Of a DNA stretch of 64,000 bases, positions 33,000 to 44,168 are shown piece after piece (position 1 is the stretch's first letter; each line of letters opens with the position of its first letter). The notes under the pieces were generated by a model, which saw only the letters and a program-made list of their open reading frames with translations, was not told where the DNA came from and made no database searches. Source of the stretch: Melieria omissa (taxonomy: Eukaryota; Arthropoda; Insecta; Diptera; Ulidiidae); NCBI GenBank assembly GCA_963971225.1, contig OZ020267.1, positions 85,115,648 through 85,179,647 on the forward strand. The letters run 5' to 3'. A program made the position numbers and the translations under genes.

Positions 33000-34132
33000 G
33001 GCCAAAAATACTTAGCGTTGTCCTATCTCGATGAAACTTGGTGAGATCGTTTTCGGGATCAAAATTAAGAAATTTGCAAAAAATCATTTAAATTGGACCA
33101 CTGCCACGCCCACCCCCCTTACGAAAGGAACTGTAATATTGAAATAACTTGCTTAATATTAGTGATAGAATTATGAAATTTTGTATTAGTGCTTGAAATA
33201 ATGACCTAAAAGCTCACACTAAAAATGGACGGTCTGCCACGCCCATTTTCAAAAATATTCGCATTTTACTACAACTACAACTGTATTTTTAAAAGGCTGT
33301 TTATAATACCGTTCTACGATGTGATTTTAATTTTTAAGCTTTCTTAAACCTTAAAAGTGGGCGTGGAAGCTGGAGAATATTTATTAAGTGGCCAAAACTT
33401 TTCCTTCATGAATTCGTGTATTAATTTTTTCAGCTTGTGATACCATATTTTGGTATAAATGTTTAAATTATTAAAGTGGGCGTGACATTCTGCCTACTTT
33501 TGAAGATACGAACAAAGTTCCCACCTTGTCTTTTATATAGCTCACCATTGTAACAGCTGTTTTGCCGCAGTTTTCATTGTGCGTCTCAAGCCATACTTCG
33601 AAAAATCACAATTTTTGACTGTAGGTGCCACTACAAGAAGTAAAGTTTTAGGTGGGGACGCAGGTCGACGCAGCTAATTTTTTTTTATTTGAAAGGTCGT
33701 ACTTGTGGCTTTGTTTTGCATTAATCACTGCAGAGATGCATTGAGATGTTTTCTTTTTATCGTCTCCCAAAGTTAGCAATTTTTCTCACATTTCGTGAGC
33801 CAGGCCGGGTTTTTTTAAAGCAACGTAACTTCGCATATGCTGATCAAAACAAAACAAAAAAGTAGCACCTAATTGCCCAAACTCTATATTTTTCTTACGT
33901 ATGTAATTTGTATCCATACGTAGTACCTGTAAGCTAAAAGTGCTACTTACATTTAGCATAAAAATAGTGAGTTGCTCTGGCAAAAATGCTTTCCAAGAAA
34001 AGGCTCAACTTTGTGGATGGCTTCTGCTTACATTTATTATTTGTTTTAAGAAATATTTTGGATTTGTCTTATTGTAAAAAAAATATCATGTTTGCAACAT
34101 CGACTTTTTGGTATTTTTGGCCACACTCGCGA
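33000..34132. repeat. Unclassified dispersed repeat, GCCACGCCCA-rich
   Basis: No gene. GGACCACTGCCACGCCCAC (33098), CGGTCTGCCACGCCCATTTT and AAAGTGGGCGTG blocks recur across 33090-33490, a pattern common in fly intronic repeats. The remainder to 34132 is AT-rich. Confidence 0.45.
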
Positions 34133-34139
34133 CACTGTG

Positions 34140-34627
34140 CGGCGTATCGTTTGCAAATTCGAATATGCAAGCGTTGTGTCCGTGTGAAAATAAATGTGCG
34201 TGCTTGTGTATGCGCTGAGGTGAATGAAAACAATACGAGCAACTGCACAAGATAAAAAGCAAATTGAATTTCCATGGCTTTCGGTTCTGCTATGAAAAAT
34301 GAACCATATGAATTCGCAAAGGCGTACAGTAGAGTGTGCGTTCCTATTGAAAAAAAACTAAAATCATGAATTTCTGCTGTGCAATGTTGGCATTCATGTA
34401 GGCTACGTTGCCTTCTGGCCTAATAAAATTCATACCGATAAATTTTACAAATTCATATATTAACAGCAACATATTACTATTTATTATTATCATTTCCTTA
34501 AAATTTATATTATTTAGTAATTTTATGTGTTCTTTAGCATTTTTATTTTATTCTTATTTTTCGTTTTACTTGCCATTTGCTCTCTTAACCAAGTGCAATT
34601 TTTTCTTAGCAAAATTATTAAAAGTAA
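34140..34627. other. No gene recognised
   Basis: AT-rich spacer between the Transib candidate and the Helitron; short open frames without motifs. Confidence 0.4.
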
Positions 34628-34894
34628 TCTATATACCTATATAAAAGAGAGTGGCAGTATGTGTGTGACCGCATCACGCTCAAACGGAACGGCCGATTTT
34701 CATGGGGTTTGTTTTGTTCGATTCGTATTAAGTCAGTTCAGGTTCGTGCCAAAAAAAAAATTCCAGAAAATCTATTGGGAAACTCGGAAAATCCATGCCA
34801 TCTTTGACCGTGAATTTTGCATATTTTCAGATAATAACTTTGGAACCATAAGTCACACATCAATTAAATTCACTACGAACTTACTATTTAGTCA

Positions 34895-35235
34895 TGTCCT
34901 GCGACCGAGGGAATGGGGCGGGTATTGGGCGAGGGGGTGTGGCACCACCCATACAAGCTAAATCTTAATACAGGAATATCTTTGAAATTGTAAGGCGCAC
35001 AGCATTGAAATTTGGTATAGCGTCGACCCATAGATGAGTCATTCTACTGGTAAGATATGATGGGCGTTGGACAAGGGGCGTGGCACATTTTTGTGACGCA
35101 AATATTTCCCTTAACTATAAGTCGCACAGCAATGAAATTAAGTACGAACCTACCATTTATTCAAATCTTTCAACAGAGGGGATGGTGCGGGTATTGAACA
35201 AGGGGGCGTGGCATCACCTATATAACTTAAATCTA
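34895..35235 (+). repeat. Three related blocks inside the Helitron
   Basis: GGCGGGTATTGGGCGAGGGG, GATGGGCGTTGGACAAGGGG and GTGCGGGTATTGAACAAGGG, each followed by 'cgtggca', recur at about 125-base spacing. An imperfect tandem array. Confidence 0.65.
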
Positions 35236-35424
35236 TATACAAACGTGTCTGGGTATAGTGAACACCCTATGTAGTGAACACTTCAATATAGTGAACCCCC
35301 ATATTTTTACATGGAGTAGCATGGGCTGAGGACAACAGCACTGAATATGTTGGTATACAAGCGTAATCTACGAAAAAGCGGTTCAAAAGTAACTTTGTGA
35401 ACGCAAGAAGCAAACGTCTATTCG

Positions 35425-36095
35425 CCCCCTACAAGAACTGCCTGACCGAAACTCCAATACATTCATAAAAGTTTTTAAATTCACCAATACATTTGCATGA
35501 AATTTGGCCCATGTGAGACAAAATATCGCTGCAATTTGTCTTTCATTTAAACTGAAACAAATCATTTGACAACCATAGAAACATTAATTGCTTAACAATA
35601 GAAGGAACTGCTGACAAGAACTCGCATAGGAGTTAATATAAATGATTAAGAGCCGTCGCCCTACAAGACGCGACTGACCCAAACTCCACTTCATTCGCAA
35701 CATTTTTTGAATTTACCAATACACTTGCATGAAATTTGGCCCATATGAGACAACATATCGCTGCAATTTCAAATCACGTCTGAAATCACGTCTGAATTCC
35801 TTTTATAAATAACGTTATTCTCATTGTTGTTCTATTCTTAAGTTTTATTCCAACTGTTATTTTATTTTTAAGTTCGTTTATTGTTGTTTGCTTAGTCTGT
35901 AAGTTCATTTACTGTAGACTTGAAATAAATGAAATTAAATGAAAATTTGTCTTTTATTTAAACTAAAAGAAACCATTTGACAACCATAGAAACATTAATT
36001 GCCTATACACGCATGTGTAAGAATGAGACAACAATAGAAGGAACTGCTGACAAGAACTCGCATCGGAGTTAATATAAATGATTAAGAGCCGTCGG
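35425..36095 (+). repeat. Duplicated segment of about 245 bp inside the Helitron
   Basis: ATGAAATTTGGCCCATGTGA..., ATTTGACAACCATAGAAACA and GGAACTGCTGACAAGAACTC ending in ATAAATGATTAAGAGCCGTC occur twice (35425-35665, then 35668-35785 plus 35945-36095). The second copy is split by about 160 unrelated AT-rich bases. Confidence 0.75.
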
Positions 36096-36190
36096 CTGCC
36101 ATAGTTACGTAGCCCAACTGGCTAGCGCGTTGGGCGAGTCAAGACTCCGCGAGTTCAATACTCGGTTGCGTCAACACCAAAAAAAAAGAA
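36096..36190 (+). repeat. tRNA-derived SINE head
   Basis: GTAGCCCAACTGGCTAGCGC (box A region) and GAGTTCAATACTCGG (box B region) followed by an A-rich tail. Nearly the same tRNA-like part appears inverted at 36790-36880. Confidence 0.65.
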
Positions 36191-36681
36191 AAACACAAAA
36201 GAGAAGAAGAATTCGAATTGAAATTTAATTTAAATAATATTTGAATATTTAAATAATTCAGCACTTTCAGTAACTTAAATATTGGGCCATAGCGCAGGTA
36301 CCGAAGCGGAAAACCAAGGAACCGATGCTAATGATGCCGACAATATGGAGTTGAGCTAAGCATCGCCTTCGATTGCAACAATATGTGGGATCATCCAGCA
36401 GAAGACCGCAAATTTTAAATTTTTTTTTAAATTCAATTTTTTTTATATTATTTCATTTAAATTAATTTTAAATAAATTCAGGCAGAAGTAAAAGCAAACG
36501 GGTTTTCCAAAATGTTTCAATAAAAACCTGGATTTTTTCAATATATATTGAGTATTGGTCATGAATGACCGATTTATACATCATATTGTGACCGATATTT
36601 TCATCAGCATTTCAGTCAGACATTTCGGCACATGGCCGGTCAACTGACTGACATTCCCATTAGGAGTAGCTGAGATAACCG

Positions 36682-36885
36682 TCTTCTTCTTCTTGACGAT
36701 TACGAGACTAAGGCCTGGCTACCCGCAACCAACCGTGTTGTGCGTGTGAATTAAAAAAAAAAATTTTTTTAAAAGTTGTTTTTCTTTTTTTTTGGTGTTG
36801 ACGCAACCGAATATTGAACTCGCGGAGTCTTGACTCGCCCAACGCGCTAGCCAGCTGAGCTACGGCGGGTGCCGCGGCGACGGCG
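36682..36885 (-). mobile_element. tRNA-derived SINE
   Basis: Minus strand: GTAGCTCAGCTGGCTAGCGC and GAGTTCAATATTCGG (boxes A and B), a middle A/T-rich run, then the tail CACACGCACAACACGGTTGG...GGCCTTAGTCTCGTAATCGTC, which it shares with the SINE at 59037-59367. Confidence 0.75.
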
Positions 36886-37206
36886 GTAAGATAGCTATAC
36901 AAAACTAAATATTTGGAGGTTGGAATACGTACGCGTTAGAGCAGAGCAAAAAACACTTTTCTTAATATGCAAAAGGTGTGTGTTAGAGTGAAACAGAAAA
37001 TCACACGTATACAAAAGTTTCTATCATTTTTGTTAACTCGCCTGTAGAAAAATTATAGAAACTTTGTTCCGAGTGCTGACCGATATTTCTATCAGGCCCG
37101 ACTATCAAATCATATGACCGAAGGTGTTCTTGTAGGGGCCATTTCCTTCAATAAGCATACATTAATATTTTCCTACGTGCGTGATGAAGTTCGCCGGGTC
37201 AGCTAG

Positions 37207-37442
37207 TCTAATATAAATTGCTCATGTTCCCACCAAGTAGACGGTTCTGAAAATCACATTTTGTATTCATCTACTTTGTTACGTTTGCAAAACACAGATT
37301 GTACAAAAGCTTTTTATATTGGAGGAAAGAGGGTTTTCCTTAAAAAACGTATGAAATGTGTTGTAAACGATTTTTGAACCAAAAAAAATTAGTCGATTGG
37401 AGCTTTTAGTTTTAAACTACTGTTAAAATAGTTGAAATTTTT
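37207..37442. other. No gene recognised
   Basis: AT-rich spacer between the Helitron end and the P-like fragment. Confidence 0.4.
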
Positions 37443-38730
37443 TTAAAATATAAACATTTCGTTTCTTTGTAAATCACAAAGCTCATCTTTTATTAACTTT
37501 TTGCAGTTATGACACTCAAATTTTTCAATAGTTTGCATCAATATGAAACCAGAGGAATAACGAAGGGAACCATCACTCATATGTTCAAACAAACTGGTAT
37601 TATTGTCAATTATTATAAATGAACCTTCGTCAGTTGGTTCACAATTGCAGGCTCCTGCCTTAAATGCTATTATTTTCATTGAGATCATTATCGCAAGAAT
37701 ATGGTCAAACTCAAAAAGTGAAGGATTATTGTTTGTAACTCCACTTTTTCTTACCAAATAAAAAATATTTTCAAGCGGGTCTTGATTAAGTCTTGATAAT
37801 AAATAAAAATTGGATTTTTCCGCCCAGATATCTTGTGAAAGAGAAGTACGGAAGACGGAAGTAATTGATAAAACTATACCGTTTCAACAGTATACAGTTT
37901 TAGAATACTGACAACTTTTCACATAGTTTTTCATTTCCTTCAAATAATTTTGGATATTGTTATTCTCACGAAGAGCTGATCGGAAAGGATTTTTATCCAA
38001 AAGAACATGGCTATTCAAACAATCAAAAAGTCTGTTTATTTTTGCAATAAATATAGCTGTGGACGAAGCTTTTTCTTTGCAATCATTATAACAGCCATTT
38101 TCAACCAAAGATTTTATGGCTGCGGATACAGTATTGCTAAATATTTGAGTTGCGTATTTAACCTTCATTTTTTCAAATGAATTAGGATGAATATGCTTTG
38201 TTGTCAATTTGGGACAAAGGCGGGTTGAATTGTTTTTATCCAATTCATATAACCTGCAAATAATCGACCAAGAAATATGTCCATCAGTCGAAGTTTCATC
38301 ATCAGCCAATTTGTTGAAGCGAAAGCGATCGTCCACGAAAAAAAGGTATACACACAAAAATAAGCGCGAATAAGTGAAATTGTGTTGTTGCCTTTGTTGG
38401 CTTTTTTGGTGGTTGATTATTTCATTGCAGTGAAGGCAACGCACACAATTTTGCGAATATTTTCGACTGCCAAAGTGCGTATGGGACCTGCTGCGCTGAA
38501 AGCAAGGCGCATAACAGCAGCAGTAACATCATCACAGCGCACAGTTGATGTGCGACTGACCACATCAACATAAAGCAAATTATGAGAGCTGACTTCGAAT
38601 TGAGAAGTTTGCCGAAGTCATCGCGAATATGTTCGAATAGCCGAAGTGCGTATGGGACCTACTGCGCTGGTACGCAAATTTGTGCGAGTTGACACCTCTA
38701 TGTGTTTATTTGCTTAGTGGTAAAACTGAA
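37443..38730 (-). pseudogene. P-element-like (THAP9-type) transposase, broken
   Basis: Minus-strand frame 38340-37884 gives STDGHISWSIICRLYELDK, TRLCPKLTTKHIHPNSFEKM, VKYATQIFSNTVSAAIKSL and FIAKINRLFDCLNSH; this K(L/H)...P..F.KM.V..A.Q.FS..V..AI order is that of P-superfamily transposases. A second frame (37757-37443) carries IEKFECHNCKKLIKDELC, like the Cys-containing C-terminal region. The THAP DNA-binding domain is not visible upstream, where 38600-38820 instead matches the repeat at 22080. Catalytic residues cannot be assigned by eye. Confidence 0.55.
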
Positions 38731-39010
38731 AGAAGGAAACTACAACAACCACAGGGTGATTGTTGTATTTGTAGTTGCGCTACAACCTGGTAATGATTGA
38801 GCCATTCTAGCGGCCAGCCCTATGATGATCACATTGTTATCGATATCAATTACCCTTTCCCGTTAAACAGCAGATTGTGCAATGTAAATAACGTGACGCT
38901 TCGGTTTGGATTGCTTTACAGAAAATTAGCAAACAAATAGGTAAGTTTTTCTAGAAATCGTGTCAAAAACTTCGATTTGAATTCACAAGCACTCTTTTGT
39001 TTTAGCTTTA
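38731..39010 (+). other. 5' leader of the hAT transposase with an apparent intron
   Basis: CAAATAG/GTAAGTTTTT at about 38940 and TCTTTTGTTTTAG/CTTTA at 39005 look like a donor and acceptor. After removing the mariner (TA-flanked) the next bases are the ATG at 40309, so the mariner lies between acceptor and start codon. Intron use is inferred. Confidence 0.4.
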
Positions 39011-40306
39011 TAACACTTCGTTCAATAATGTGTGTGACTGACACATAGATGGCGGCACTAATACTAAATCAATATTTTTTTTCGAAATTGTTAACCTTTT
39101 TAGTCTTACTGTCAAAATTATATGTCAATCCGACCATTAGTTTACAAGTTACAGTGCTTTAAGTGACACTACTTTTGAGTTTTCAAAAAAAACGAATTCA
39201 AAGCAATTCCGTGTGCTGATTTATCATTGTTTTTTAATGAAAAAAAATACTGTTCAATGCCAGGAATGGCTTGAAAAACATTATTCGGACTCTGCTCCAT
39301 CAAAAAGAACCATTTGTTATTGGTATGCCGAATTCAAACGTGGTCGTACAGACACCGATGACATTCCATCTACTGGACGGCCAAATGACGCTGTTATTCC
39401 GGAAAACGTTGAAAAAACACTGAAAATCATTATGTCCGACCGTAAAGTGAAAGTGGGGGAGATTGCTGACGTTCTAAAGATATCAGCAGGCAGTGTACAC
39501 ACCATAATACACGAACATTTGGTTATAAAAAAGGTGTTTTCGAAATGGGTGCCGCGTTTGCTCACACCGGAGCAAAAACAACAACGAATCGATGATTCAA
39601 AGAGCTGTTTGGACATGTTTACGAGCAACAAGTCGGAGTTTTTGCGTCGGTACATCACAATGGATGAAACATGGATCCGCCATTTCACCCCAGAGTCAAA
39701 TCGGCAGTCTGCTGAGTGGCATGCAACCGGTGAAAGCCGCCCAAAGCGTCCAAAGGCACAAACATCGGCTGGCAAGGTTATGGCGTCAGTATTTTGGGAT
39801 GTGCACGGAATAATATTCATCGACTATCTTGAGAAAGGGAAAACAATCAATAGCGACTATTATATAGCGTTGTTGGAACGTTTGAAAGAAGAAATCGCGA
39901 TTAAGCGGCCCCATATGAAGAAGAAAAAAGTGTTGCTTCACCAAGACAATGCACCGTGTCACAAGTCGATGAAAACGATGGCAAAAATGCATGAATTGGG
40001 CTTCGAATTGCTTCCTCATCCCCCGTATTCTTCAGATCTGGCCCCCAGCGACTACTGGCTCTTCGCAGACCTCAAAAAGATGCTCCGTGGTAAGAGATTT
40101 GGCTCAAATGATGAAGTAATCGCCGAAACTAACGCCTATTTTGAAGGCAAAGAAAAATCGTTCTACAAAGGCGGTATCGAAAGATTGGAAAAGCGTTGGA
40201 ATGATTGTATCTCCCTAAAAGGGGACTATGTTGATGAATAAAAACGAATTTTGGCAAAAAATGTGTTTTAATTAGTTAGTCACACACATTATTGAACGAA
40301 GTGTTA
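39011..40306 (+). mobile_element. mariner element, nearly complete
   Basis: TIRs TAACACTTCGTTCAATAATG (left) and CATTATTGAACGAAGTGTTA (right), identical over at least 28 bases. TA flanks both ends (39009-39010 and 40307-40308). Length 1296 bases, normal for mariner. Contains one uninterrupted transposase frame. Confidence 0.95.
39192..40241 (+). CDS. mariner transposase, intact frame but start codon lost
   Basis: 349 uninterrupted codons, the normal family length. The codon at the usual start (39192) is ACG, followed by NSKQFRVLIYHCFLM where relatives have MEKSEFRVLIKHC; the first in-frame ATG is 39237. An N-terminal helix-turn-helix (KNTVQCQEWL, SAPSKRTICYWYAEFKRG) is followed by WVPRLLTPEQKQQR, and the catalytic triad is D in YITMDETWIRH, D in LLHQDNAPCHKS and D in LAPSDYWLFADL with 34 residues between the last two (D,D34D). 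YSPDLAPSDY, the usual motif, reads YSSDLAPSDY. It would cut and paste the element through its TIRs. Activity is doubtful because of the start codon. Confidence 0.9.
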   Translation, partial: TNSKQFRVLIYHCFLMKKNTVQCQEWLEKHYSDSAPSKRTICYWYAEFKRGRTDTDDIPSTGRPNDAVIPENVEKTLKIIMSDRKVKVGEIADVLKISAGSVHTIIHEHLVIKKVFSKWVPRLLTPEQKQQRIDDSKSCLDMFTSNKSEFLRRYITMDETWIRHFTPESNRQSAEWHATGESRPKRPKAQTSAGKVMASVFWDVHGIIFIDYLEKGKTINSDYYIALLERLKEEIAIKRPHMKKKKVLLHQDNAPCHKSMKTMAKMHELGFELLPHPPYSSDLAPSDYWLFADLKKMLRGKRFGSNDEVIAETNAYFEGKEKSFYKGGIERLEKRWNDCISLKGDYVDE

Positions 40307-40308
40307 TA

Positions 40309-41740
40309 ATGCCTCCACAAAGGAAATGCATATTCAACAAAGAATTGCAAAATGAATACAAGTTCCTAAAAGAAATAAACGCCAGTGAAGTGCAATAATG
40401 CTCAAAATGTTTGGCTGTTTTTTCTATCGCCAATGGAGGTAAACGCGATGTGCTTCGCCAATTACAAACTATGAAACATCGAAAAGCTGATGTTGCAGCT
40501 TCAACCAGCAAAACCGTGCTGAACTTTGTACGGACGCGTACAATGGACGCGCAAGGAAGGAAAACCAGCGTAAATGAATCATTTTTCCTTCCGTTCAAAT
40601 GACTGCACGTCGAAACTCATTAAAAGATGTTTTGATGAAAATTACTCATCAGCTCGCACCAAGTGTGAAGCTATTGTTTGTAATGTGTTAGCACCAAATT
40701 CAATGAAACTGGTGGAAAATGATTTAAATGTTGTAAATTTTATTGCCGTTTTTTCGACTGTTCAAATCACGGTAGTATTAAAGTTTGTCCTGTGCTTGTT
40801 AGATACTTTTTACCTGTAAAGGGTGTACAATTAAAAATATTGGAAGTAAGTGATCCGTGGTGAATCGTCAGATATACTCACAAATTATATTTTTGATGAC
40901 AAAGTTTGCTTTAAGTCAGAAATTGCTTGCTCTTTGTGCGGATAACACTAATTGTAATTTCGGGGGAGCTGCAAGACGCGGGAAAAATAATCTTTTCCAT
41001 AAACTGGCAGTGTCCACCGGCAGCACCCTTATTGGCGTCAATTGTGCTGCTCACATTGTGAATAATTGTATACAAGCTTCGATAGAGTTTCTTCCGGTGG
41101 ACATTGAAGTCATTGTCGTAAAAATATTTTCATACTTTTACATATATACGGTTAGAGTAGAGCATTTCAAAGAAATTTGCGACAATGTTGATGTCGAAAA
41201 TAAAAAATTGCTAGGATTTAGTAAAACAAGATGGCTTACTCTAAAACCAGCAATCGAACGAATTTTAAAGCTTTTCAAACCACTAAACCATTTTTTAGAA
41301 CAACCTCACTGCCCAAGCCTCTTAAAAACTTTCTTTGAAAATTCGACCTCAGAAATGTGGCTTTTGTTTACGCATAGTCAAGCATCTCTTTTCCATAATT
41401 ACATTACGCAGTATGAATCGCAGAATATTTGTATGACAGAAGTTGCCTTACTTATAAAGGAACTGAAACTTAAAATCACGGAACGCAGAGACGAAATTTT
41501 TTTAACCTTTTTTCTACCTTATGATGAAGAATATAATTTCAGAATTTGAAAAAACAGGAACTGAAAACTTAAGTGAAATTAAAGAGCATGTCAAAAACTT
41601 TTATAATAATTGCGTTGATTACATAAACCAGTGGGATCATGCATTTCAAGAGGTTGAAGTGATGGAATGGATACTACTGCGTGCAGTGCCATCTTGGCAT
41701 AAAGTTGAAAGAAATTTGTTATATTGTAACGAAAAGACAG
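40309..41740 (+). pseudogene. hAT-type transposase, broken
   Basis: ATG at 40309 (MPPQRKCIFNKELQNEY), then a stop just before CSKCLAVFSIANGGKRDVLR, a BED/CxxC-like finger with a downstream His (MKHRKAD). Later frames give KCEAIVCNVLAPNSMKLVE, ALCADNTNCNFGGAARRGKN (catalytic-region Asp), GVNCAAHIVNNCIQAS and GFSKTRWLTLKPAIERIL. The frame changes at about 41521 to EFEKTGTENLSEIKEHVKNF. Coding ends abruptly at about 41740 where a gypsy-like LTR is inserted; the dimerisation domain is missing. The layout fits insect hAT-like proteins with CxDN...NC(A/H)H motifs. Confidence 0.75.
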
Positions 41741-41821
41741 TCTGTCGCTGTGCAAAGCAACCCTGTCGCTACGCGCCGTGCTATAATTCAATCTGGCAAC
41801 GACGGCCGCGATAATAAGGGA

Positions 41822-41908
41822 AACTTTTAGGCCAACCTGGCAATGATGGAAACTTTTAGGCCAACCTGATAATGATGGCAACTTTTAGTCCAACCTGGCA
41901 ATGATGGA
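41822..41908 (+). promoter_or_regulatory. Three 29-bp tandem repeats in LTR U3
   Basis: AACTTTTAGGCCAACCTGGC followed by AATGATGGA is repeated three times with a few changes (41822, 41851, 41880). The position upstream of the LTR TATA box suggests a U3 enhancer-like array; function is inferred. Confidence 0.6.
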
Positions 41909-42475
41909 AACGATCATCCCTTTAAACCTTTAGTCCACTCCGGAACAGTGCTGCCGAACGAACTACTATAGTAGTATTTTGCTACTATTTCGTCATTTGT
42001 ACTACCCACAGGCCGATTATACTACTATTTTCTTAGATATAAACGTACAAGCAAAAAAAATTACGATATCAAAGTTATGTTTTGCTTCGATGTTAAAAAA
42101 CAATTTGGCGAACATAAAATGGTCCTTTCGCTTCCACTTTTGGTCTTTTTTGAGAAAATTTTAGTACAAAAAATTTTAGTTGAGTGGCAACCGTAATTTT
42201 AAGAAAAGAATATACAAACATGTTATCGAACTAAACATTGCCGAAGGACGAAATTTAAACCAACGTTGTCGTTTTTAACAATAACAACAATATAATAATA
42301 AATAATGTACGACAATGACTTTAAAAGTCGTCTTTGCCGTTTTTTATTTCTAACCAAATATCCTTCGTTTGTGAGCAACTCTATCACTTGTGTTTCAAGG
42401 TGACACCTTTTAACCGCGTTACCAAACGCAATGGATGCGATACCCAAAAAAGAACATCATGAAATAATAGTTATA

Positions 42476-43750
42476 CACGGTTTTCCAACAAGAGGTGTTA
42501 TTTTGGTATTCAAAGAAAAATGCAATTTTTTAGATAAATGATCGGATGTTTATTTCATAATAAAGAGGAAGGTATGCCGTTAATAATGAAAAACAACATC
42601 AGCCAAATGGCCACCACGACCACGCTTACAGGACCATATCCTTTTCATGAAATTGTCCATAACCAAATCGCAAAGTGGCTGCCCTATGTCCTCGACAGCC
42701 TCACGAATTCTATCTTTGAGGTCTACGCTGGGCTGTTGGCGTACACCTTATCTTTCACGTGGCCCCAAAGGAAGAAGTCGCAAGGTGTTAAATCACAAGA
42801 TCTCGGTGACCAATTGTGATCACTTCTTCCAGAGATAACACGGTCCGGAAACTTTTCCCGTAAAAGAGCAATGGTTTCGTTGCTTGTGTGGCACGTAGCG
42901 CCGTCTTATTGAAAGTAAACGTTGTCCAGATCAATACCATCCAACTCCGACCATAAAAAATCATTAATCATCTGTCGATAGCGCAATCCATTCACCGTAA
43001 CTGTTGATCCAACCTCATTTTCGAAAAAGTAAGGTCCAACGACCCCGCCGGATCATAAACCGCACCAAACAGTCACACGTTGAGGATGGAGAGGCTTCTC
43101 AACAATAACTCTTGGATTTTTCGAGCCCCAGATGCGAAAATTTTGCTTGTTGACGTAGCCACCGAGGTGGAAATGGGCCTCATCAGTCAAGATGATTTTT
43201 CGATGGAATTCCGGATCATTTTCATGCATTTAAAGGACCCAATCAGCAAAGACACGACGTTGTTTGATGATCGGTCGGCTTGAGTTCTTGTGTTAACTGA
43301 ACTTTATAAGCCTTAAGACCCAAGTCTTTATGCAAAATACGGTGTAAGGACGTTTTTGGAATGCCCAATTCCAAAGAACGACGAAGAACGACTTTGGGCT
43401 ACAGCAGCAATATTCTCAGTTGTTCTTGAGCGACGTGGACGGGTTTTATTCTTCACATCACTAACTTGTCCCAACAGCTCGAATTTTTCCACCAATTTCT
43501 GTATTGCGGTCCGACAAGGTGCTTCACGACGACCCAAAAATGCTTTAGTTTTGCGAACTGTGACTGCAAGATTTTCACCATTTTTGTAGTGAATTTTAAT
43601 AATTTCAATGCGTTGTTAAAGCGTGTATCGTTCCATTTTTACTAATGGCGTAGTTTCTACTTGTCAAATGTCAAAGAATAAAAGCTTCAAAAGTGACAGC
43701 TACCGAAATACCGTGTGGTTCAAAATAACAGCTCTTGTTGGAAAACCCTA
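42476..43750 (-). mobile_element. rosa-type DD41D mariner-like element
   Basis: TIRs sharing GGTTTTCCAACAAGAG..TG (left at about 42479; right as its inverse to 43747), with TA at 42474-42475 and 43751-43752. 1.28 kb. Transposase remnant on the minus strand. Confidence 0.8.
42550..43636 (-). pseudogene. DD41D transposase, broken
   Basis: Start codon at 43636-43634 (MERYTL then a stop). Then KNGENLAVTVRKTKAFLGR, TAIQKLVEKFELLGQVSDV and TTENIAAVAQS. Further on: ILTDEAHFHLGGYVNKQNF (first Asp), NPRVIVEKPLHPQRVTVWC, GATCHTSNETIALLREKF after QDG (second Asp; preceded by a stop) and CDLTPCDFFLWGHVKDKVY (third Asp). I count 41 residues between the second and third Asp, the signature of the rosa group. 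Several stops and shifts. Confidence 0.8.
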
Positions 43751-43752
43751 TA

Positions 43753-44166
43753 TTACTGTATTTAAATACAAAATAACTCAATATTTTAGCATATTCTTGT
43801 AGGAATCTTTTAAAATTTGATAAAGACAATAAAGTGGTTGTTGGGACGTCAACAAGTCAGAAAAAATTAAACTGAGATGAAACGTGTAATTCGCAATCAT
43901 TGGAATATACTGATAAAAGTGTATAAAATCTTCCGATTTCTCTTTGGCTTGGCATTTTTATTCAACCAGTGCAAATTAGGGTCAAATCCCGCTGGATTAT
44001 TAATTATACAAATTAATTTTTAAATTAAAAATTTTAGTTAAGGTATGCTCAAAATTATATTTTTCTTTATTTTTTTATAAAAAATTCTTCAAAATTCGGT
44101 TTTTAGAGTAGACAAATAGTTATAAATTGGGCTGCATTAAGCGAGAACTTGTACGTTTTCTAGATA
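43753..44166. other. hAT interior, no gene recognised
   Basis: AT-rich spacer between the DD41D and pogo-like insertions. Confidence 0.4.
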
Positions 44167-44168
44167 TA

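Larger units (their letters stand above)
31332..34139 (+). mobile_element. Candidate autonomous-type Transib, decayed
   Basis: Left end CACAGTG (31332-31338), a 24-base spacer, then ACAAAAACG (31363-31371), a heptamer-spacer-nonamer layout like a 23-RSS. A transposase with RAG1-like motifs follows (31886-32996). A possible right end is CACTGTG at 34133-34139 followed by CGGCG; the left flank is CGCTG, so the duplication is imperfect and the right boundary is uncertain. Confidence 0.55.
34628..37206 (+). mobile_element. Helitron, non-autonomous, 2.6 kb
   Basis: Begins TCTATATACCTATATAAAAG with A before it (34627) and ends GCCGGGTCAGCTAG with T after it (37207), the expected A^TC...CTAG^T Helitron insertion. 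The 'acggaacggccgatttt' block near 34680 is typical of insect Helitron 5' ends. No Rep/helicase frame was found. It carries internal repeats and two tRNA-derived SINE sequences. Confidence 0.85.

Noticed and set aside
35080..35274. 64-codon frame in the Helitron as a gene
   Set aside because: It spans the GGGCGTGGCA repeat blocks and has no Rep or helicase motif.
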